Source: Oxalobacteraceae bacterium
GTDB taxonomy: Bacteria; Pseudomonadota; Gammaproteobacteria; Burkholderiales; Burkholderiaceae_D
NCBI GenBank assembly: GCA_003132085.1
Contig: PKWO01000425.1
Span: 1 to 22,604 of the forward strand
Direction of reading: 5' to 3'
DNA length: 22,604 nt
Positions 1 to 6,577 of the stretch are shown here, in pieces. Under the pieces are notes generated by a model, which worked only from the letters and a program-made list of their open reading frames with translations, made no database searches and was not told where the DNA came from. The translations under genes and the position numbers were made by a program. Positions within the stretch are counted from its first letter, which is position 1. Each line of letters begins with the position of its first letter.

Positions 1-306
1 AGCAGTAGCGGCGACACCCGGCGCCACCGGCGGAACCGCGTCCGTGGTCGGCGCAAAGTCCTTGGCCGCTTCTTTCGCCGCGCCATTGTTGCCGTACAGG
101 GGCTTGTTCGGGTCGGCCGCCTGCCCAGCCGTCAATTCCGGCACCTTGTCCTGTTTGCCGGTTTTGCTGAGGAAAGGCAAAGAAGTCTTGGTGATCGCCA
201 ACGCCACCACCAAGGCAATCGCCAAACCGATAATCAGGCCGATGACAATCCCGACGACGGTGCCGCCGCGTTGCCGTAGGCCGAATTTGTTTTGATGATT
301 AATCAT
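1..306 (-). CDS. SPOR-type membrane protein, N-terminal 102 residues (cut by window edge)
   Basis: This is the start of a membrane-anchored protein that continues beyond the left edge. The visible part has a short basic, Gln/Asn-rich cytoplasmic N-terminus, one long hydrophobic segment at about residues 15-38 rich in Gly/Val/Ile/Leu, and then a Pro/Ala-rich periplasmic linker. This is the plan of FtsN/DedD-like SPOR proteins, which bind denuded peptidoglycan at the division septum. The C-terminal SPOR domain itself lies outside the window, so the family call rests on architecture and on position. A SPOR gene just downstream of argS is usual in Burkholderiales. Its ATG overlaps the argS stop in the 8-nt string ATGATTAA, so the two are probably translationally coupled. 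Confidence 0.7.
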   Translation of the reverse strand, partial: MINHQNKFGLRQRGGTVVGIVIGLIIGLAIALVVALAITKTSLPFLSKTGKQDKVPELTAGQAADPNKPLYGNNGAAKEAAKDFAPTTDAVPPVAPGVAATA

Positions 307-2068
307 TCTTCCTCGATTCCATCCTGGATGGCGCCGATACGCCGATCAGCGACAATCCGTTGTGCAATACCTGGCGTGTTGCGCTCATCAACGCCAAGCG
401 CGCCATTTTCGTCGGCAGGTCTTCAACCAGCACCCGCTCCGCATTGTAATAGCTATGCAGCTCGCCCGCCAAATCACGCAAATAAAAGGCCACCTGATGC
501 GGGCCAAGCTCCTCCAGCGCGCGTTGCAGCATCTCCGGATATTCGCCCAGTTGCGCCATCAGCGCAGCCTCGCGCGGTGCTGTCAACGGCGATAAATCGA
601 CCGTGTTCAGGATCGATGCGTCGCCGCCCCATTGGGCCAGCACGGAACAAATTCGCGCATGCGCATATTGCACGTAATACACTGGATTTTCATCGCCTTG
701 CGTAAGCGCAATATCCACGTCGAACACGAACTCGGTATCGGCTTTGCGCGAAATCAGGAAAAAACGCACCGCGTCGCGGCCACGCGTCAGGTCGTGGTCG
801 AGGTCGCGCGATGCGGCACCGTCCTGCTCCGCGCGGTCGCCATTCGACCATTCGATCAAATCGCGCAAGGTCACATACGACCCTGCCCGCTTGGAGATTT
901 TGACTTCCTCGCCGCCTTTCATCACCGTCACCATCTTGTGCAATACGTAATCGGGATAGCCGCGCGGAATCCCCAGCCCGACCGCTTGCAGGCCGGCGCG
1001 CACCCGTGCGACGGTGCCGTGGTGATCGCTGCCCTGGACGTTGATTACTTTACTGTAGCCGCGTTGCCACTTCGCGATATGGTAGGCGACATCCGGCACG
1101 AAATAGGTAAAGGTGCCGTCCGACTTCCTCATCACCCGATCCTTGTCGTCGCCGAAATCGGTGGTGCGCAACCATAGCGCGCCGTCCAGTTCATAGGTCT
1201 TGCCGGCCTTCACCAGCGCATCGACGGTAGCGGCGACCTTGCCGTCGCTGTATAGCGACGATTCCAGATAATAATTATCGAATTTGACGCCAAAAGCCTG
1301 CAGGTCGAGGTCCTGCTCGCGACGCAGATAAGTCACCGCAAATTGTTGGATTAAAGCGATGTCGTCGACGTCGCCGCTACCGGTAACCGGTGCGCCGTTG
1401 CTGGCGACAACCGTCTTTTTCGCCAGAAAATCGGCGGCGATGTCGGCAATATAATCGCCGTTGTAGGCCGACTCCGGCCACGCCGGGTCGCCCGGCTTAT
1501 GGCCTTTCAAACGGGCTTGAACCGAATTGGCGAGCGTCGCGATTTGAACGCCGGCGTCATTGTAATAAAACTCGCGGGTTACCTGAAAACCTTGCACGTC
1601 CAACAATGCCGCCAAGGCGTCGCCCAATGCGCCTTGGCGCCCATGCCCGACATGCAAAGGTCCGGTAGGATTAGCCGACACAAATTCAACCAACACTTTT
1701 TTGCCGGTGCCGAGCGTGCTTTTGCCATATTGTTTGGCCTCGTCCAGCACCGCTTTGACCACCGCCTGCTTGGCGGCGGCAGAGACCCGCAGGTTGATGA
1801 ACCCGGGGCCGGCAATCTCGATCGTTTCAATCAAATCAAGCCGGGCCGGGTCGGCCAGCACCGCCGCCGCCAAGGCCTGCGCCAGTTCACGCGGGTTCTT
1901 TTTAAGCGGCTTCGCGAGTTGCATGGCAATATTGCAAGCAATGTCGCCGTGCGACGGATCGCGCGGACGTTCCAGTATGACCGTCGGCCGCAGGGTGCTA
2001 TCGGCCACAATCGCGGCAAGAGCAGTTTGAAACAAGTCGATAATCTGTTGTTTTTGTGAAGCAAGCAT
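299..2068 (-). CDS. argS: Arginyl-tRNA synthetase
   Basis: Class I aminoacyl-tRNA synthetase that charges tRNA-Arg in the cytoplasm. The HIGH-type signature is visible as HVGHG, followed by the QGALGDAL segment, and the KMSKS-type loop appears as KISKRAG. The N-terminal ArgS additional domain (tRNA D-loop recognition) and the C-terminal anticodon-binding helices, with the usual YVQYAHAR segment, are also present. I chose the ATG at 2068, giving 589 residues and MLASQKQQ at the start, because it matches the usual family start. The reading frame is open to an ATG at 2122, but that extension (MFQPPH...) begins only 8 nt from a TATAAT box and looks like leader. The 3' end overlaps the next gene by 8 nt. 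This is a housekeeping gene. Confidence 0.97.
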   Translation of the reverse strand: MLASQKQQIIDLFQTALAAIVADSTLRPTVILERPRDPSHGDIACNIAMQLAKPLKKNPRELAQALAAAVLADPARLDLIETIEIAGPGFINLRVSAAAKQAVVKAVLDEAKQYGKSTLGTGKKVLVEFVSANPTGPLHVGHGRQGALGDALAALLDVQGFQVTREFYYNDAGVQIATLANSVQARLKGHKPGDPAWPESAYNGDYIADIAADFLAKKTVVASNGAPVTGSGDVDDIALIQQFAVTYLRREQDLDLQAFGVKFDNYYLESSLYSDGKVAATVDALVKAGKTYELDGALWLRTTDFGDDKDRVMRKSDGTFTYFVPDVAYHIAKWQRGYSKVINVQGSDHHGTVARVRAGLQAVGLGIPRGYPDYVLHKMVTVMKGGEEVKISKRAGSYVTLRDLIEWSNGDRAEQDGAASRDLDHDLTRGRDAVRFFLISRKADTEFVFDVDIALTQGDENPVYYVQYAHARICSVLAQWGGDASILNTVDLSPLTAPREAALMAQLGEYPEMLQRALEELGPHQVAFYLRDLAGELHSYYNAERVLVEDLPTKMARLALMSATRQVLHNGLSLIGVSAPSRMESRKND

Positions 2069-2129
2069 GGGGGATGGCAAGTTGAGTGAAGCGCCGTACG
2101 CAGCGTGCGGCGGCTGAAACATAGCATGA

Positions 2130-2135
2130 ATTATA
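2130..2135 (-). promoter_or_regulatory. Candidate -10 box for argS
   Basis: A perfect TATAAT on the minus strand lies about 60 nt upstream of the chosen argS start. No good -35 hexamer is seen at 16-18 nt. A TTGACG occurs at 2172-2177, too far away (36 nt). The assignment therefore rests on the -10 match and its position. Confidence 0.4.
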
Positions 2136-2211
2136 CCGGCTAGCAGCCGCTCGGACTTGGTCTGAATGTTTCGTCAATTGCCGACAATCGATATTCATCG
2201 ACGTTACTTGT

Positions 2212-2229
2212 CAATATATAAATATATTG
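2212..2229. repeat. AT-rich inverted repeat
   Basis: CAATATAT and ATATATTG form 8-bp perfect arms around a 2-nt centre, in the gap between the argS promoter and the end of the tautomerase gene. It could be a protein-binding site or a chance AT palindrome. There is no T-tract or GC stem, so it is not a terminator. Confidence 0.4.
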
Positions 2230-2366
2230 GGCGCCGGTGGAGTGCCCGGCTTTTCCGATATCACGGAAGCTTCGGCAAGGTTATCCCGGAAAGTCCGTTT
2301 CAATGCGCGGCAATATATCGCGGTCAAGCGCGGATTCCCTCTTCGTCGAAACGCCAAGACCCGCGT

Positions 2367-2756
2367 TTAATGGTGATATCGATACTCCTGCGTATATCCG
2401 CCAAAACCATATGATGCGGCCTTTACATCCTGGATGTAGATGTAGCTCTCCTCATGCAGATTTCCCAATATCTTCGCAAAGCCGGCGAAAGCTTCGTTGA
2501 TATATTGCGCTTTTTCGTCCTTGGTATTGGTTTCGTCGGTGATCTTGATGTCGAAATAGAAACTGTTCTTCTTCAGTTCGCTTAGCAGTTCGCCGCCGAT
2601 AATCCAACTATCATGATCGACGAACTCAATAGCGATAGCCGTCACCTCGGGTTTCTTTTTCAATATGCGCGTCGTCAATTCCAGCAGCAGTCCGGAAATT
2701 TGCTTTGTCAATTCGCGGGATTTTGTTGCGCTTACTTTTACGTTAAGAATCGGCAT
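2367..2756 (-). CDS. 4-oxalocrotonate tautomerase-like protein
   Basis: 129-residue member of the tautomerase superfamily. The sequence starts Met-Pro-Ile, so removal of Met would leave the N-terminal proline that is the catalytic base of this superfamily. The following beta strand (ILNVKVSA) and the amphipathic helix (SRELTKQISGLLLELTTRIL) also fit. The length is about twice the 62-residue 4-OT monomer, as in the fused two-unit members (cis-CaaD/MSAD-like, about 130-150 residues). The substrate cannot be deduced. The start is supported by an AGGAG Shine-Dalgarno sequence at 2763-2767. It lies 48 bp downstream of a marR gene, and the intervening operator-like sequence is nearly identical to the one in front of marR. 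Regulation by that MarR protein is likely. Confidence 0.85.
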   Translation of the reverse strand: MPILNVKVSATKSRELTKQISGLLLELTTRILKKKPEVTAIAIEFVDHDSWIIGGELLSELKKNSFYFDIKITDETNTKDEKAQYINEAFAGFAKILGNLHEESYIYIQDVKAASYGFGGYTQEYRYHH

Positions 2757-2768
2757 TTGATGCTCCTA

Positions 2769-2789
2769 TTAGTTAGCTATACAACTATT
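2769..2789 (-). promoter_or_regulatory. Putative MarR operator, copy 1 (before tautomerase)
   Basis: Nineteen of 21 bases match a second copy at 3241-3261 in front of marR. The core TTAGTTAGCTATACAA is an imperfect palindrome centred on AGCT. It sits immediately upstream of the tautomerase Shine-Dalgarno sequence, between the marR stop and the tautomerase start. It is probably bound by the adjacent MarR protein (inference). Confidence 0.6.
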
Positions 2790-2790
2790 T

Positions 2791-2804
2791 GCATTAAAAA
2801 ATGC
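2791..2804. repeat. Small hairpin right after marR stop
   Basis: GCATT and AATGC flank four A residues immediately downstream of the marR stop codon. The stem is only 5 bp and AT-rich, so a terminator role is doubtful. It might be a weak attenuator between marR and the tautomerase gene. Confidence 0.25.
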
Positions 2805-3221
2805 TCATCCGATGGCTGAGCGCGCGGCTCTCACCTTGGCGACCGTTTCGTCGAAATGAGCGGTACCCAATCCTTTTTTCAAACGTTTGGTTACTTCCCC
2901 GCTGGCAAGGTTGAGCTTGTCTCTCATCGCTACCGCCAACACTGTTGGCTCGATTGCAGATTCCCGGCCGTCATGCTCGGTGGCGCGGCGCACAAGCAAT
3001 TTCATTTGCTGCAACCCATCCAGAGTCCGGGTAGTCGTCGCGCGTGAAATCACCAGTTCCGTCGCCAGCGCGCTCTGCAACAAACCGGGCTTTTCCAGCA
3101 CAACGCGAAGCATAAACGCTTGCGATGGCGTAAGTCCCAATGGCTTGAACGCCTTGGTCCATTCGCGTTCCAGAACACGGGCCAAGGCTGTCGTATTGAA
3201 ATAGAGGCAGTGATCAAACAT
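2805..3221 (-). CDS. MarR-family transcriptional regulator
   Basis: 138-residue winged-helix repressor-type protein. An N-terminal dimerisation helix (about residues 5-25) precedes the DNA-binding part at about 28-100. The recognition helix is around ISRATTTRTLDGLQQ and the wing carries DGRES, corresponding to the MarR D-x-R motif. MarR proteins usually repress themselves and a neighbour, releasing DNA when they bind a phenolic or otherwise reactive ligand. Here the neighbour is a tautomerase. Its promoter is recognisable: TTGCAT (3251-3256), a 17-bp spacer, and TAGAAT (3228-3233), overlapping a palindrome repeated in front of the tautomerase. The predicted transcript start falls almost on the ATG, so the mRNA may be leaderless. 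No Shine-Dalgarno sequence is visible. Confidence 0.9.
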   Translation of the reverse strand: MFDHCLYFNTTALARVLEREWTKAFKPLGLTPSQAFMLRVVLEKPGLLQSALATELVISRATTTRTLDGLQQMKLLVRRATEHDGRESAIEPTVLAVAMRDKLNLASGEVTKRLKKGLGTAHFDETVAKVRAARSAIG

Positions 3222-3227
3222 AGGCGC

Positions 3228-3256
3228 ATTCTAGCGCAAGTTAGTTAGCTATGCAA
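3228..3256 (-). promoter_or_regulatory. marR promoter
   Basis: A -35 hexamer TTGCAT (3251-3256) and a -10 hexamer TAGAAT (3228-3233) are separated by exactly 17 bp. The expected transcription start is within a few bases of the marR ATG at 3221. Confidence 0.55.
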
Positions 3257-3261
3257 TTATT
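3241..3261 (-). promoter_or_regulatory. Putative MarR operator, copy 2 (before marR)
   Basis: The core TTAGTTAGCTATGCAA overlaps the -35 box and spacer of the marR promoter, where binding would block RNA polymerase. It matches copy 1 at 2769-2789 at 19 of 21 positions and has the same orientation. Autorepression is inferred. Confidence 0.6.
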
Positions 3262-3467
3262 ATTCTACGGGACGGCCACCGCTAGCCGGTTTGTCAAATT
3301 CTCGATGGTCAGCACAAATCCGGCATTTGCGCGGCCGTCCCGATTCGGCTGAACCGGCGAGACTGGCACACTTGGTCTGCTCTTGCGTCAGCGTCCGGTA
3401 TCGCTCCCGGAACGCTTATCGCCCGCGGGGCCTCTCGTTGATGAGCGAGGGCATCAGACGTGCGTAG

Positions 3468-4526
<1,059 letters not shown>

Positions 4527-4870
4527 GATGGCTTTTCTCGATATGGCAGATGGTGCTCTGCCGAAGCGCCCGAGGTGGGCGTCGGCCGGTCCTGCAGCCT
4601 CCGACGGGCTTAGTCAACGTTAATGGCAATACGCGGCTGACGCCGCGCTCAGGGTGATTTGCCCGGTCCGCATCAGAGATAAAAATAGCGGCCTGGTTCG
4701 CTGCTGCCATTCAATCCTTTCCGCGCCGTGCGTATGGTGGCGCCACAACGCATCGTCGGCAATTTGATGCGTACACACGCAGTAACGCAATTCAATTGAT
4801 CGTTAAATGATATCGGCGAATAGTGGCCGAAAAGAGCACATGCATGCTAGACGCCGGTTTGATCGGGCGA

Positions 4871-4895
4871 CTCAGAACGGAGGTTTGGTTCTGAG
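4871..4895. repeat. Inverted repeat with 8-bp perfect arms
   Basis: CTCAGAAC and GTTCTGAG flank a 9-nt loop. No T-tract follows on either strand, so it is more likely an operator or RNA structure than an intrinsic terminator. Confidence 0.5.
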
Positions 4896-4972
4896 CCGCT
4901 CCGCCGCTTGGCGGGAAATGGAGCCGACGACCTTTGGTGAGTATATACGTAATTTCCGGTCTGGTAATCGTT

Positions 4973-5013
4973 TACGATGGGTCTACGATGGGTCTACGAT
5001 GGATCTACGATGG
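4973..5013. repeat. 11-bp tandem repeat, 3.7 copies
   Basis: The unit TACGATGGGTC occurs at 4973, 4984 and 4995 (the third has ATC at its end), followed by the first eight bases at 5006. The 11-bp period is about one helical turn, so each copy would face the same side of DNA. It runs directly into a palindrome. Confidence 0.9.
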
Positions 5014-5023
5014 CGATCGCCAT
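5010..5023. promoter_or_regulatory. 14-bp perfect palindrome
   Basis: ATGGCGATCGCCAT is self-complementary and overlaps the last copy of the 11-bp repeat by 4 bp. The combination resembles a protein-binding site. The partner is unknown. Confidence 0.4.
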
Positions 5024-5086
5024 GTCACGCTATTGCTGGAGAGCGGAACAATCCGGGACCGCAGTAACCAACGCCCGCTCGGCGTC

Positions 5087-5108
5087 GGTTCAGGATTTTT
5101 CCTGAACC
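5087..5108 (-). terminator. Hairpin over the end of the PAS gene
   Basis: GGTTCAGG and CCTGAACC are perfect 8-bp arms around a 6-nt loop, spanning the PAS stop codon. The stem is stable, but the T-tract that normally follows an intrinsic terminator is missing on the minus strand. It may stabilise the 3' end or terminate weakly. Confidence 0.35.
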
Positions 5109-5551
5109 GCCTTTTCCAATTCTGCAATGCGTGCGCGCTGCGCACTTTCATTGGCATAACGTTCGGTGACGTCCCTGGCAATCGCCAGCGCGCCCAGAAT
5201 GTTTCCCTCTGGATCATGCACCATGCCAAAACTCAAATCGACATATAGCTTGCTGCCATCCTTGTGCATTGATCGCGTCGTCAGAACCTTGTTCACATAC
5301 TTCATCTGATCGGTGGCCATCGCATGGTTAAAACCGTTGTTATGTGCCTGCACCAGGCGTTCCGGGATAATCACATCGAGACTGCCGCCCATTACGTCCG
5401 ACGCCTTGTGTCCGAAAATTCTCTCTGCGCCGCTATTCCAGACGCGAATCATGCCCTTGGGGTCGGCAAAGATAATGGCGTCGGGCGCCTGATCCACGAT
5501 CGCCTTTGACAAGGCCAGATCTAGGGCTACAGTTTCATTGCTCGCTGGCAT
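5090..5551 (-). CDS. Single-domain PAS sensor protein
   Basis: 153-residue soluble protein consisting almost only of a PAS domain (about residues 12-128) plus a short charged C-terminal helix (about 130-150). PAS signatures seen are DQAPDAIIFAD, WNSGAERIFG and the PAC-type strands ending in GALAIARDVTER. No kinase, GGDEF, EAL, HTH or methyl-accepting output is attached. It must therefore act by binding another protein, or be a stray sensory module. PAS domains bind small ligands, haem or flavin; the ligand here is not evident. The start is supported by AGGAG 7 nt upstream. The diguanylate cyclase gene downstream on the same strand is a plausible partner (inference). Confidence 0.85.
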   Translation of the reverse strand: MPASNETVALDLALSKAIVDQAPDAIIFADPKGMIRVWNSGAERIFGHKASDVMGGSLDVIIPERLVQAHNNGFNHAMATDQMKYVNKVLTTRSMHKDGSKLYVDLSFGMVHDPEGNILGALAIARDVTERYANESAQRARIAELEKAVQEKS

Positions 5552-5592
5552 TTTATTCTCCTGTTAGTTGCGCCGCACAAAATATCATCGCT

Positions 5593-5745
5593 TTATATGC
5601 CGTCGCAAGACAGTGCCCGCGAAGAGCAGCGATTATATCGGTTTACGAGATCATACCTGCCAATCGGCCTTGCGGTTCGACTGGCAGGATTCAAGAGAGA
5701 ATGGCGACTTACGGCCCGCGCTGTTTTGGTCCAGCTAACCGCCAT
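5593..5745 (-). pseudogene. Relic of a ParE/RelE-type toxin gene (5' end only)
   Basis: A 50-codon frame whose ATG overlaps the end of the antitoxin relic, the classical overlap in antitoxin-toxin operons. The first residues, MAVSWTKTA, match the M-x-V-x-W-T-x-x-A opening common in ParE-family toxins. After that the sequence no longer resembles the family and stops at half the usual 90-100 residues. I infer a toxin gene that lost most of its body by deletion or frameshift. The resemblance covers only about nine residues, so the call depends largely on the adjoining antitoxin relic. Confidence 0.35.
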
Positions 5746-5881
5746 ATTCTGCAAAGAGAGAATTTACTTCATCTGCGCTTGCAAACGCGCCCTGGTTTGC
5801 TTCGGCAATGCCTTGCTCGATGTCTTGCTCGATGTCTTGAATCTGCCAAGCCTCGGCCATCAACAAGGATGTGAAGCAACT
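5735..5881 (-). pseudogene. C-terminal remnant of a ribbon-helix-helix (CopG/ParD-like) antitoxin
   Basis: From an ATG at 5860 this frame encodes 41 residues. The sequence AWQIQDIEQ...GIAEANQGAF, then ASADEVNSLFAEYG, is the typical tail of chromosomal RHH antitoxins (AWQ-x-x-E-I-x-x-GIAEAD-x-G-x-FAS-x-EEV). The N-terminal DNA-binding half is missing: upstream the same frame runs straight into the leuD stop codon at 5884. A 12-bp duplication repeats the residues Asp-Ile-Glu-Gln. The gene is therefore decapitated, with the break between about 5860 and 5881, exactly at the border of the leuD operon. The short frame could still be expressed, but it would lack DNA binding. Confidence 0.6.
5812..5839. 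repeat. 12-bp tandem duplication in the antitoxin relic
   Basis: Two complete copies and a 4-base start of a third copy of CTTGCTCGATGT (plus strand). It duplicates four codons in frame, suggesting replication slippage. Confidence 0.85.
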
Positions 5882-6577
5882 TTAGATTTGTGTTGTCGGC
5901 GCAACGTCTGGTTCGGTCGCCGGGAGTTGGCTATTCATATTTGGGAAAAGCCAAGGATGTGCGGCTTGGTGCCGTTCCTCGTAAGCTTGAATTGCGTCAA
6001 CGTCCCGAAGCGTAAGCGCTATTTCATCCATTCCGGAAAGGAGGCGTTCGCGCCACGCTGGAGGGATACTGAAATGAATGACTGGGGCATTTACCCTGAC
6101 GATTTGTTGCCAATTAAGATCGATCAGATACTGCATCCCCGGCGTTTCTCTGACTTCTTTGATCAACGTGGCGACAACGGCCGATTCCAATGTAATTGGC
6201 AAGATTCCATTCTTAAGGCAATTGCTTCGGAATATGTCCCCGAATGACTCTGCAATAATTGCGCGGATCCCCATATCGAGCAACGCCCAAGGAGCGTGCT
6301 CCCTCGACGATCCACAGCCGAAGTTCCTTCGGGTAAGAAGGATCGAAGCACCATGATATCGCTCCAAATTGAGTTCAAAATCTCGATTCAATGGCCGTGT
6401 CGAGCAGTCCTGACCAGGCGACCCCTGATCCAGGTAGCGCCATGAATCAAAGGCGTAGGGTCCCAGTCCGGTTTTGCTCATGCACTTCATGAACTGTTTT
6501 GGAATGATAGCGTCGGTGTCAACGTCGTCACGGTCCAGTAGTGCCACTTTACCGCAGTGTATCTGGAACGCTTTCAT
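5882..6577 (-). CDS. leuD: LeuD-like isopropylmalate/alkylmalate dehydratase small subunit
   Basis: Small (swivel-domain) subunit of a two-subunit aconitase-family hydro-lyase that pairs with the LeuC-like protein encoded just upstream. The family signatures are clear: the VDTDAIIPKQF segment near the N-terminus, WRYLDQG, and NFGCGSSREHAPWAL at about residues 85-99. Proteobacterial LeuD usually ends near a PWLF motif; this protein has PWLF and then about 20 further residues up to TTQI. Translation probably starts at the ATG at 6577, which overlaps the leuC stop as ATGA; an in-frame ATG at 6586 is also possible. The paralogue sits with a citryl-CoA-lyase-like gene and a CoA-transferase and lacks leuA and leuB, so its substrate is probably not isopropylmalate. 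Confidence 0.88.
   Translation of the reverse strand: MKAFQIHCGKVALLDRDDVDTDAIIPKQFMKCMSKTGLGPYAFDSWRYLDQGSPGQDCSTRPLNRDFELNLERYHGASILLTRRNFGCGSSREHAPWALLDMGIRAIIAESFGDIFRSNCLKNGILPITLESAVVATLIKEVRETPGMQYLIDLNWQQIVRVNAPVIHFSIPPAWRERLLSGMDEIALTLRDVDAIQAYEERHQAAHPWLFPNMNSQLPATEPDVAPTTQI

Larger units (their letters stand above)
4527..5089. other. Gene-free spacer between the diguanylate cyclase and PAS genes
   Basis: I see no convincing coding frame in these 563 bp on either strand. It contains a hairpin with 8-bp arms (4871-4895), an 11-bp tandem repeat (4973-5013) and a 14-bp perfect palindrome (5010-5023). It presumably holds the promoter of the cyclase gene, but no clear -35/-10 pair was found. 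Confidence 0.6.

Noticed and set aside
632..1177. 181-codon plus-strand frame opposite argS
   Set aside because: It is a shadow of the argS reading frame with no family resemblance.
4973..5013. CRISPR-like array
   Set aside because: The repeats are 11 bp and contiguous, without spacers, and no cas genes are present.
4807..5067. 86-codon plus-strand frame across the 11-bp repeats
   Set aside because: Its repetitive WVYDGSTMDLRW part is just translation of the DNA repeat, and no domain or ribosome site was seen.
5632..5663. Promoter for the PAS gene with TATAAT at 5632-5637
   Set aside because: The only -35-like hexamer (TTGGCA, 5658-5663) is 20 bp away, outside the usual 16-18 bp spacing.
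5597..6247. 216-codon plus-strand frame opposite leuD
   Set aside because: It is antisense to the well-supported leuD gene and the antitoxin relic, and shows no domain.
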